Assembly (NCBI RefSeq): GCF_015690345.1
Contig: NZ_JADPUN010000076.1
Location: 1-64,000 of the forward strand
Length of the DNA stretch: 64,000 nucleotides
Reading direction: 5' to 3'
Origin: Plantactinospora alkalitolerans
GTDB lineage: Bacteria; Actinomycetota; Actinomycetes; Mycobacteriales; Micromonosporaceae
Below the pieces are notes generated by a model. It ran no database searches, was not told the DNA's origin, and saw only the letters and a list, made by a program, of their open reading frames with translations. The position numbers and the translations under genes are program-made. Of the stretch, positions 20,200 through 26,808 are shown piece by piece. The number at the start of each line of letters is the position of its first letter. The stretch's first letter is position 1.

Positions 20200-21336
20200 A
20201 TGGCTGTCCGGCGACAGGAGTTTTCCGGAATGCGGGGGATCGCTTCGGTCCCCAGCTACGTGGTCATGCAGCCGACGACGCTGTGCAACCTCGACTGCGC
20301 GTACTGCTATCTCCCGCTCCGGTCGGCGGACCGCCGGATGCCGGTGCCGGTGGCGGCCGCCGTGGCTGGGCCCGTGAACGACTGGGCCCGGCAGGGGCGG
20401 TTCTCGGTGGTCTGGCACGGCGGTGAGCCGCTGGCGGCCGGACGGGAGCACCTGGCGGCCCTGCTGGCGCCGTTCGACGACCGCGTCGAGCACCACGTGC
20501 AGACCAACGCGACCCTGATCGACGACGCCTGGTGCGAGTTCTTCGCCGAGCACCGGATCCGGGTCAGCGTCAGCGTCGACGGGCCCCGCGAACGGAACGG
20601 GGAGCGGGTGACCAGGGGCGGTCGGCCGTCGTACGACCGGATCATGGCCGGGGTCGAGGCGCTGCGCCGGAACGACGTGACCTTCTCCGCCCTGTGCGTG
20701 GTGAGCCGACCGGAGCCGGGGCTCGCCACCGAGCTCTACGACTACTTTCTCGATCTCGGGTGCGACGTGCTGGGTATCAACATCGAGGAGACGGAGGGGG
20801 TCAACACCCGGCTCAACGCCCATCCCGCCGGGGTGGTCAGCGGTTTCTGGGCGGAACTCGTCGCCGCCTGGCGTCGGGATCCCCGGATCCACCTGCGCGA
20901 GGTCGAGTGGTCGCTGCGGTACACCGCGGCCGTGCTGGACGGCGCCGAGGACGACGTACTGCCGCGCCATCTCGATCCGATCCCGACCATCGGGTACGAC
21001 GGCTCGGTGGTCCTGCTCTCTCCGGAGCTGGCCGGCTTCTCCGATCCGGAATACGGTGACTTCACCAGCGGAAACGTCCTGAAGACCCCGCTGGCGGACA
21101 TCCTCGCCACGGCAGCCGTGGACACGCCGTGGGTGGCCGAGTTCCTGGCCGGGGTGGAGTCCTGCCGTTCCCGGTGTCCGTACTTCGGGTTCTGCGGGGG
21201 TGGGCACGCCGCCAACCGCTACTTCGAGCACGGGCGGTTCGACGGTACGGAGACCGACCACTGCCGCAACAGCAAGATCCGTCTACTAGAGGGAGTGTTG
21301 GACCATGCCCGAGATCACGAGCCAACGCCCGCCTGA
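20200..21336 (+). CDS. amcB: Radical SAM/SPASM peptide maturase, cyclophane-forming (AmcB-like)
   Basis: 378 aa from ATG 20200, with GGGGAGGAGGGG upstream. The SAM-binding 4Fe-4S cluster motif is Cys29/Cys33/Cys36 in LCNLDCAYCYLP. The partial TIM barrel continues with WHGGEPLAAG and VSVDGPRERNG. The SPASM-type region has Cys322, Cys326, Cys332 in CRSRCPYFGFCGGG and Cys355 near the end. This layout matches the rSAM enzymes (XyeB, GrrM, FxsB and relatives) that link an aromatic side chain to a residue two positions later, forming three-residue cyclophanes. The precursor-like gene overlaps its 3' end by 32 nt. The AmcB name is from recalled family features of an actinobacterial multiple-cyclophane type and needs a profile match. 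Confidence 0.85.
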   Translation: MAVRRQEFSGMRGIASVPSYVVMQPTTLCNLDCAYCYLPLRSADRRMPVPVAAAVAGPVNDWARQGRFSVVWHGGEPLAAGREHLAALLAPFDDRVEHHVQTNATLIDDAWCEFFAEHRIRVSVSVDGPRERNGERVTRGGRPSYDRIMAGVEALRRNDVTFSALCVVSRPEPGLATELYDYFLDLGCDVLGINIEETEGVNTRLNAHPAGVVSGFWAELVAAWRRDPRIHLREVEWSLRYTAAVLDGAEDDVLPRHLDPIPTIGYDGSVVLLSPELAGFSDPEYGDFTSGNVLKTPLADILATAAVDTPWVAEFLAGVESCRSRCPYFGFCGGGHAANRYFEHGRFDGTETDHCRNSKIRLLEGVLDHARDHEPTPA

Positions 21337-21544
21337 GCGCGTCGAGGCGGGTCCGGACGACCTGGTGGCCGCACGGATCCAGGGTGCTCGGGCTGGCCTC
21401 ACCACGCTGCTCCAGGAGGCGGCGGAGGCGCGGCGCCTCCGGGCGGAGGTGGCCACCACAGGAGACGGCACGAGTGCCGTGTGTGCGTGGAACCACTTCG
21501 AGAACATCCCGACCTTCTACAACTGGAACAACCGCCCCCGCTGA
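21305..21544 (+). CDS. amcA: RiPP precursor peptide with four aromatic-X-Asn/His triads (AmcA-like)
   Basis: 79 aa, with GAGGGAG upstream of the ATG and a 32-nt overlap with the maturase, so the two are translationally coupled. Residues 1-55 look like a helical leader (EAAEARRLRAEV). The C-terminus CAWNHFENIPTFYNWNNR packs Trp62-Asn-His, Phe65-Glu-Asn, Phe71-Tyr-Asn and Trp74-Asn-Asn, each an aromatic residue followed two positions later by His or Asn, the pattern used by cyclophane-forming rSAM enzymes. Up to four cyclophanes are therefore possible (inference). No transporter or protease gene adjoins, so processing and export are undefined. Confidence 0.85.
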   Translation: MPEITSQRPPERVEAGPDDLVAARIQGARAGLTTLLQEAAEARRLRAEVATTGDGTSAVCAWNHFENIPTFYNWNNRPR

Positions 21545-21630
21545 GGTCGGCGTCCCCGGACGTACCCGGTCAGGTTCGGCGTCCCCGGACGTACCCGATC
21601 AGGTCCGGCGTCCCCGGGCTTCCCCGACCG
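21545..21630. repeat. 28-29 bp tandem repeat x 3 after the precursor gene
   Basis: Three head-to-tail units with the core CGGCGTCCCCGGACGTACCC follow immediately after the precursor stop codon. The first two are nearly identical and the third has drifted. Not coding in the precursor frame. Confidence 0.75.
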
Positions 21631-21641
21631 GATCGGCGGTA

Positions 21642-21693
21642 AAGGACCTGCCACCGGCATCGGAGTCGGAGCTCCGAGGCGTGGCAGGTCCTT
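21642..21693. terminator. Hairpin terminator, 13-bp perfect stem
   Basis: AAGGACCTGCCAC and GTGGCAGGTCCTT are exact inverted repeats around a loop that itself contains CGGAG/CTCCG. It lies between the RiPP cassette and the convergent DUF3073 gene and could serve both. Confidence 0.65.
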
Positions 21694-21784
21694 ACCGGTA
21701 CGTGCGATCGGCGGTACGGCCGCCGCATTCACTCGGACACGCGTGAGCACGCGGCGTTACCGCGTGCTCAGATGTGACCAGAGG

Positions 21785-22000
21785 TCAGCGGGTCGGTACC
21801 CAGTTACCCGGGTCGTCGTCCGCGTCGTGATCCTCGTCATCGTCGTCGACGAACTCTTTGTAGTCGTCGTCAACGACGTGATCCGACTTCCGGCCGCCGC
21901 CGAGTTCTCGCTGCAAGGCGGCGAGGTCGGTGTTCGGGGAGTGGTACTTCAACTCCCGGGCCACCTTTGTCTGCTTGGCCTTAGCACGGCCGCGCCCCAT
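21785..22000 (-). CDS. DUF3073 small protein
   Basis: 71 aa from ATG 22000, with GAGGGGG upstream. It begins MGRGRAKAKQTKVARELKYH, the hallmark of DUF3073, followed by SPNTDLAALQRELGGG and a highly acidic Asp-rich tail. The basic head and acidic tail suggest a nucleic-acid- or ribosome-associated role, but none is established. Its place between purM and valine dehydrogenase follows the conserved actinomycete order. Confidence 0.9.
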   Translation of the reverse strand: MGRGRAKAKQTKVARELKYHSPNTDLAALQRELGGGRKSDHVVDDDYKEFVDDDDEDHDADDDPGNWVPTR

Positions 22001-22220
22001 GGCTCGACCCCCTCGCACAGAATTCGGGGCAGCCCGAAGGCGGGCCCCGATGACGTCAGGCATCTCTCGTGGCTCTTACGGTACATGGGGATGCCCAGGT
22101 TCGGCACCTCGGGTTACCACCGTCCGTGCCCGCGCGTCGCGCGGGCATCGGCCAGAGGTCCCATACTACTCAGTAAGGAGCGCTTACCCGGCCTGGCCGT
22201 GACGCCGATCGGGACGAGTG

Positions 22221-22274
22221 GTTAAGAAGGGCCCCTTCCTCTACAAAAAGCGATAAGAGGGGGCCCTTCCTTAC
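22221..22274 (+). repeat. 54-bp palindromic element, copy B
   Basis: Same architecture and orientation as copy A at 8024-8077, with a few base differences. It ends 3 nt before the stop codon of valine dehydrogenase, so it lies immediately downstream of that gene on its coding strand. Confidence 0.9.
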
Positions 22275-22277
22275 ACG

Positions 22278-23360
22278 TCAGCGGAGGTGGATGCTGCGGA
22301 GCCGGCCTACCTCGGCCATCCGGCGCTCGGCCAGGCGGTCGGCGGCGACGGCCGGTGGGACGCCCTCGGCGTCGGCCAGCCGGAGGATCTGCCGCGTGGT
22401 GTCGTAGATCCGGGTCGCCCGCAGCTTGGCCCGCTCGAAGTTGAAGCCCTCGATCTCGTCGGCGACCTGGATCACACCGCCCGCGTTCACCACGTAGTCG
22501 GGTGCGTAGAGGATGCCCCGGTCGGCGAGCACCTTCTCGATGCCGGGATGGGCGAGCTGGTTGTTTGCCGCGCCGACGACGACCGAGGCGCGCAGCGCGG
22601 GCACCGTGGTGTCGTCCAGGGCGCCGCCGAGGGCGCAGGGGGCGTACACGTCGATGTCGGAGCTGACCAGGGCGGTGGCGTCGGAGACCAGGTCGACCTG
22701 CGGGTGGGTCTGCCGGACCCAGGCCAGGGCGGCCTCGCTGACGTCGGTCGCCACCACCGAGGCGCCGTCGTCCACCAGGTGGCCGACCAGGTGCTTGCCG
22801 ACCTTGCCCAGCCCGGCGACGCCGACCCGGCGGCCGGCGAGGGTCGGAGAGCACCAGGCGTGTTCGGCGGCGGCCCGCATGCCCTGGAACACACCCCAGG
22901 CGGTCAGCACGGACGAGTCCCCGGCGCCGCCGTGCTCGACGCTGCGACCGGTCACGTAGCGGGTCTCCCGGGCGATCACGTCCATGTCGGCGACGTAGGT
23001 GCCGACGTCACAGGCGGTGTAGTAGCGGCCGTTCAGCGACTCGACGAAGCGGCCGTACGCCCGCAGCAGGGGCTCGGTCTTGATCTGCTCCGGGTCGCCC
23101 CAGATGACCGCCTTGCCGCCGCCGAGGTCGAGACCGGCCAGCGCGTTCTTGTACGCCATCCCGCGCGACAGGTCGAGCACGTCGTGCAGCGCCTCCGCCT
23201 CGGTGGCGTACGGGTAGAACCGGGTGCCGCCGAGGCCGGGGCCGAGCGCGGTCGAGTAGATCGCGATGATCGCCTTGAGCCCGGTCTGCTTGTCCTGGCA
23301 GAACACGACCTGCTCGTGGCCGTCGGATTCCGGGCCTTCGGTACTGGCGAATACGTCCAT
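22278..23360 (-). CDS. vdh: Valine (branched-chain/Glu-type) amino acid dehydrogenase
   Basis: 360 aa. NAD-dependent oxidative deamination of branched-chain amino acids, which in actinomycetes feeds fatty-acid and polyketide starter units. The substrate domain has [12 protein letters not shown] and the catalytic-lysine regions [19 protein letters not shown]. The Rossmann domain has [15 protein letters not shown], and the C-terminal part has NNQLAHPG and [10 protein letters not shown]. Leucine and phenylalanine dehydrogenases share these motifs; the valine call rests on gene order with DUF3073 and bldC. It is divergent from the next gene. The 54-bp element sits 3 nt after its stop. Confidence 0.88.
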   Translation of the reverse strand: MDVFASTEGPESDGHEQVVFCQDKQTGLKAIIAIYSTALGPGLGGTRFYPYATEAEALHDVLDLSRGMAYKNALAGLDLGGGKAVIWGDPEQIKTEPLLRAYGRFVESLNGRYYTACDVGTYVADMDVIARETRYVTGRSVEHGGAGDSSVLTAWGVFQGMRAAAEHAWCSPTLAGRRVGVAGLGKVGKHLVGHLVDDGASVVATDVSEAALAWVRQTHPQVDLVSDATALVSSDIDVYAPCALGGALDDTTVPALRASVVVGAANNQLAHPGIEKVLADRGILYAPDYVVNAGGVIQVADEIEGFNFERAKLRATRIYDTTRQILRLADAEGVPPAVAADRLAERRMAEVGRLRSIHLR

Positions 23361-23554
23361 GGTCGCTCCCGATGAAGGTGGACATCCTCGTGGGATGTGG
23401 AGGGAGGGGGCCTCCCGCTGTGCCGGCGGGGGATGTTGCCGACCTGCTGCGAGCCTAATCGCGCTCGCAACCCGGGTGGATCGGGCCCGGTGCGCGGAAG
23501 TCCGATTGCAGATGCGCGGGGCGACGGAGTCGCGTTTCGTGGGAGGATCGCGCC

Positions 23555-24394
23555 GTGCCGTCGCTCTTCGCTTCCTACCTGCGCGTGTACGAGCCGTTGA
23601 CCGCCTTCGACCGTGATCGGCAGATCTTCTGGCGCCGGTACGTCAAGGAGGGCAGGGCAGTGGCCCCGTTGGAGGGGCCGGTACGGCAGCGAACGGCGGT
23701 GATCGAGGCGCTGGGCGCCGGTTGGACCAGGCTGCCGGACCTGCCCGAGGAGGCGTACGTCCTGGAGGCCGACGACACGTTGCTGGTCTGCCCCTGGAAC
23801 CTGCGGGTCCGGGTCGCGGAGGCGGCGCTGAGCGCCCGGGACGGCGTACCTCCGGTGCTGGCCGACGCGTTCGTGCCGCCGGTCCTCGCCGGACAGGCGA
23901 AGGCCGTGGTGGAGGACTGGCGCAGCGGTGCCCGGGTGTTGGAGCACGGGGTGCCCCGGCTGCACGAGCAGATCGCCACCTGGGGGGTGCCGCTGCGCTG
24001 GTTCGTCTTCGTCGATCCGGAGGAACGTGACCTGACCACCCGGCCGGACCGGCGGGTGCTCCGCTACCGCACCGAGATCTCCAAGGCCCGGCGGCGGGCG
24101 TCCCGGGGCCTGTCGGTGCTGCGCAAGTCGGTGGGGGACGCGCCGATCACCGAGGCCGTCGAGGAGGGGGCCCGGTGGTTGGAGGAGTTCCATCCGCGCT
24201 CGGTGGTGGAACTCGACTACGGCGGCCTGGTCCACCTGCTCTCGGACGAGGCGCTGACCGCGGACGACTCTCCGGAACTGGTCGCCGCGGGGCTCGCCGG
24301 GCTGTCCCGGGGCGACACGGAGGCCGCGACCGAGGCGTACGAGAAGCTCGTCGCGCGCTGGCGGGCGGTCCAGTTACTGGAGCGTTGCAATTAG
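23555..24394 (+). CDS. Conserved actinobacterial protein of unknown function
   Basis: 279 aa from GTG 23555. No domain is recognised. It is cytoplasmic and mixed alpha/beta by appearance, with a tryptophan-rich N-terminal half ([12 protein letters not shown], then [14 protein letters not shown]), a central segment [15 protein letters not shown] and a basic stretch [16 protein letters not shown] gene of similar size commonly lies between valine dehydrogenase and bldC in streptomycetes, so this is the positional equivalent. Function unknown. Confidence 0.8.
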   Translation: MPSLFASYLRVYEPLTAFDRDRQIFWRRYVKEGRAVAPLEGPVRQRTAVIEALGAGWTRLPDLPEEAYVLEADDTLLVCPWNLRVRVAEAALSARDGVPPVLADAFVPPVLAGQAKAVVEDWRSGARVLEHGVPRLHEQIATWGVPLRWFVFVDPEERDLTTRPDRRVLRYRTEISKARRRASRGLSVLRKSVGDAPITEAVEEGARWLEEFHPRSVVELDYGGLVHLLSDEALTADDSPELVAAGLAGLSRGDTEAATEAYEKLVARWRAVQLLERCN

Positions 24395-24479
24395 CGAACA
24401 ATGGGGCGCAAAGCCCATTGGGAGCGTGAACAGGTGAGTGCCGCTCGTAATATCAGCGTCACGAGGGGCAATCGGCCGT

Positions 24480-24530
24480 CCGGTTAAGTCTTTTTCTGGC
24501 ATAAAAAAGGGCCATATATCGGTCATTGTT
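24480..24530. promoter_or_regulatory. A/T-rich patch upstream of bldC
   Basis: A run including TTAAGTCTTTTTCTGGCATA and ATAAAAAAGGGCCATATATC stands out sharply against the surrounding DNA. It lies about 130-180 nt before bldC in the 265-nt gene-less gap. Promoter elements are likely, but no single -35/-10 pair can be assigned. Confidence 0.4.
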
Positions 24531-24659
24531 CATCCGTCCATCCAAGGACCTTCGGCCGTTCGGCCCATGTCGGACATCGGGGACTAGCCGGACCATGGGA
24601 GACGCGTCGGCCGGCGGGACCCCGGCCGATGTCTATAGGCACCTGTGGAGGAGTGACCG

Positions 24660-24869
24660 ATGGCATCGCGTACGCATGAACCTGAGCCGCTACTCACGCC
24701 GGCAGAGGTCGCGTCGATGTTCCGTGTCGACCCGAAGACCGTGACCCGGTGGGCGAAGGCGGGGAAGCTCAGCGCTATTCGGACGTTGGGCGGACACCGC
24801 CGTTACCGCGAGTCGGAGGTTCGCGCCCTGCTGCAGGGGCAGATACCCCAGCAGCGCCAGGGCGACTGA
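24660..24869 (+). CDS. bldC: BldC, MerR-type developmental DNA-binding protein
   Basis: 69 aa from ATG 24660, with GGAGGAG 7 nt upstream. It is essentially a single winged helix-turn-helix: LLTPAEVASMFRVDPKTVTR then WAKAGKLSAIRTLGGHRRYR. In Streptomyces BldC binds DNA head-to-tail on direct repeats and delays entry into development (established). The near-identical core and the gene order with vdh make the identification firm. A perfect 44-bp palindrome follows the gene. Confidence 0.96.
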   Translation: MASRTHEPEPLLTPAEVASMFRVDPKTVTRWAKAGKLSAIRTLGGHRRYRESEVRALLQGQIPQQRQGD

Positions 24870-24895
24870 GACGCGACTCGCAACTCGCACGTCGA

Positions 24896-24939
24896 CTCAG
24901 GGGTGGGTTTCGTACGATCGTACGAAACCCACCCCTGAG
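24896..24939. terminator. Perfect 44-bp palindrome between bldC and ABC ATPase gene
   Basis: The two 22-bp halves (first half CTCAGGGGTGGGTTTCGTAC plus GA) are exact reverse complements with no spacer. It lies 26 nt after the bldC stop and 49 nt before the convergent ATPase stop. A bidirectional terminator is most likely; the centre CGTACGATCGTACG could also be a protein site. Confidence 0.75.
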
Positions 24940-24988
24940 CCATGTGCGGACTAACGGCCCCGACCGGAATGGCCGCCCGCCACTCCGG

Positions 24989-25828
24989 TCAGCCGAGCGC
25001 GGCCGTCAACGCCGTCCCGTTCTGCGCCCCGTCCACCAACCGGCCGTCCCGCAGGGTCAGTACCCGGTCGGCCAGGTCGATCAGGGTCGGGTCGTGGGTG
25101 GCGACCAGCGCCGTCATGCCCCTGGCGTGCACCAGGGCACGGAGCAGGTCCATGATCGAACGCCCGGTCTCCGAATCCAGCTGCCCGGTCGGCTCGTCGG
25201 CGATGAGTAGCGCCGGATCGTTGGCCAGCGCCCGGGCCACCGCGACCCGCTGCTGCTGACCACCGGACAGCTCGTACGGCCGCTGGGCCGTCTGGGCGCC
25301 CAGACCGACCAGCTCCAGCAGCATGGCCACCCGCTCCTCCCGCTCGGCCCGGGGCCGCTTGGCAAGCCGCAGCGGCACGCCCACGTTCTCCGCCGCGGAG
25401 AGGATCGGGATCAGTCCGAAGGACTGGAAGACGAACCCGATGGTGGACCGGCGAAGCTCCAGCAGTTCCCGGGCACCGGCGGCGGTGACCTCGTGACCCG
25501 CCACGTGGATCCGTCCGCTGGTCGGCCGGTCCAGCCCGCCGATCAGGTTCAACAGGGTGGTCTTGCCGGCGCCGGACCGGCCCCGGACCGCGACCAGTTC
25601 GCCCCGGCGGGCCGTGAAGGAAACCTCCCGGACGGCGTGCACCACCCGGTCCCCGGCACGGTAGTCCCGGCCGACCCCCTCGACCCGGAGCAGCTCCTCG
25701 CCGACCGGCCGCCCCCCGTCGATCGACGACAACCCCTGCGCGTCCACCGGACGTTCCTCCTCGGCCATGTTCCGTCCCTCCCCGTTCGGCAGGGAACCCT
25801 GCCGGTGCCGTCCCCGCTCGCCACTCAC
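24989..25828 (-). CDS. ABC transporter ATP-binding protein (MacB/LolD type)
   Basis: 279 aa from GTG 25828, which overlaps the preceding stop by 4 nt (GTGA) and has GGAGG upstream. An ATG at 25768 with GGGGAGGG is an equally good start and would remove 20 poorly conserved residues. Walker A is GRSGAGKTTL, the signature is LSGGQQQRVAVARAL, and Walker B is LLIADEPTGQLDSET, of the LolD/MacB class that works with FtsX-type permeases. It is the last gene of a four-gene operon. Confidence 0.93.
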   Translation of the reverse strand: MSGERGRHRQGSLPNGEGRNMAEEERPVDAQGLSSIDGGRPVGEELLRVEGVGRDYRAGDRVVHAVREVSFTARRGELVAVRGRSGAGKTTLLNLIGGLDRPTSGRIHVAGHEVTAAGARELLELRRSTIGFVFQSFGLIPILSAAENVGVPLRLAKRPRAEREERVAMLLELVGLGAQTAQRPYELSGGQQQRVAVARALANDPALLIADEPTGQLDSETGRSIMDLLRALVHARGMTALVATHDPTLIDLADRVLTLRDGRLVDGAQNGTALTAALG

Positions 25829-26808
25829 TCGCCCGCCTCCGTACCGGCGCCGGGGCGGACCTCGACGTGATCGGGTTCCAGGTTGAGCCTGACCCGGTCG
25901 CGCAGGCTCAGCGCGTCCACGAAGGCGGCCGGAAGCTGCATCCGGCCCGACCGGTCGAGCAGGGCGTACTCCTCGGTGACCAGTTCCTCCACCCCGTCCG
26001 CGCCGAGCCGGGTGGAGCGGCGTACCTCGGAGGCGGTCCGGCCGTCGCGGATCGCGACCGTCCGGCGGACCTGCGACGCCACGGCGTGGTCGTGGGTGAC
26101 CACCACGATGGTGACGCCCAGTTCGGCGTTGATGGTGCGCAACGCACCGAAGACGTCGGCCGCGGTCGCCTCGTCCAGCTCACCGGTCGGCTCGTCGGCG
26201 AAGAGCACCTCGGGGTCGTTGGCCACCGCGACCGCCACCGCGCAGCGCTGCTGCTCGCCGCCGCTCATCTGGTCCGGGCGACGGTCGGCGCAGTAGCCGA
26301 CGCCGACCATCTCCAGCAGCTCCATGGCCCGGCGCGAAGCCGCCCGGCCGCGCGGGCCGTGCGCCAGCCGCATCGGCAGCTCCACGTTCTCCCGGGCGGT
26401 CAGGTACGGCAGCAGGTTGCGGGCGGTCTGCTGCCAGACGAAGCCGACGGTGCGCCGGCGGTACTGGAGCCGGCGCTTCGGGGACATCGTGAGCAGGTCG
26501 AAGTCGGCGACCCGGGCGATACCGGCGGTCGGCACGTCCAGCCCGGAGAGGATGTTGAGCACGGTGGACTTGCCGGATCCGGAGGCGCCGACGAGGGCGA
26601 GCAGCTCGCCCCGGTCGACCACCAGGTCGAGTCCCTGCAGGGCGACCACCTCGACGCCCTCGGTCTTGAAGATCCGGACCAGTCCGTCGCAGACGATGTG
26701 TCCACGGAGCCGGTCCTCGCCACCGGCCCGGGCCGCCGCGCGCTCCGCGGCCCGCCGCTGGAGTACGGCGAGATCCGGTACGGCGGCGCTGGTTGTCGGG
26801 CTGGCCAT
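25825..26808 (-). CDS. ABC ATPase (MacB/LolD type) with C-terminal AbrB-like domain
   Basis: 327 aa. Walker A GASGSGKS at residues 74-81, signature MSGGEQQRCAVAVAVA and Walker B VLFADEPTGELDEAT. After the ATPase, residues about 275-320 (ALLDRSGRMQLPAAFVDALS, then RDRVRLNLEPDHVEVRP) have the pattern of a SpoVT/AbrB swapped-hairpin domain (strand, GR, LP, helix, DRV, strand). That fold usually binds DNA, and its presence on an ABC ATPase is uncommon. The start overlaps the permease stop by 4 nt (ATGA). It probably pairs with the other ATPase or with one of the two permeases. Confidence 0.9.
   Translation of the reverse strand: MASPTTSAAVPDLAVLQRRAAERAAARAGGEDRLRGHIVCDGLVRIFKTEGVEVVALQGLDLVVDRGELLALVGASGSGKSTVLNILSGLDVPTAGIARVADFDLLTMSPKRRLQYRRRTVGFVWQQTARNLLPYLTARENVELPMRLAHGPRGRAASRRAMELLEMVGVGYCADRRPDQMSGGEQQRCAVAVAVANDPEVLFADEPTGELDEATAADVFGALRTINAELGVTIVVVTHDHAVASQVRRTVAIRDGRTASEVRRSTRLGADGVEELVTEEYALLDRSGRMQLPAAFVDALSLRDRVRLNLEPDHVEVRPGAGTEAGE

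Noticed and set aside
18835..21261. Minus-strand 808-codon open frame
   Set aside because: It lies opposite purM and the radical SAM gene, which have clear motifs and ribosome binding sites; the frame has shadow-type composition.
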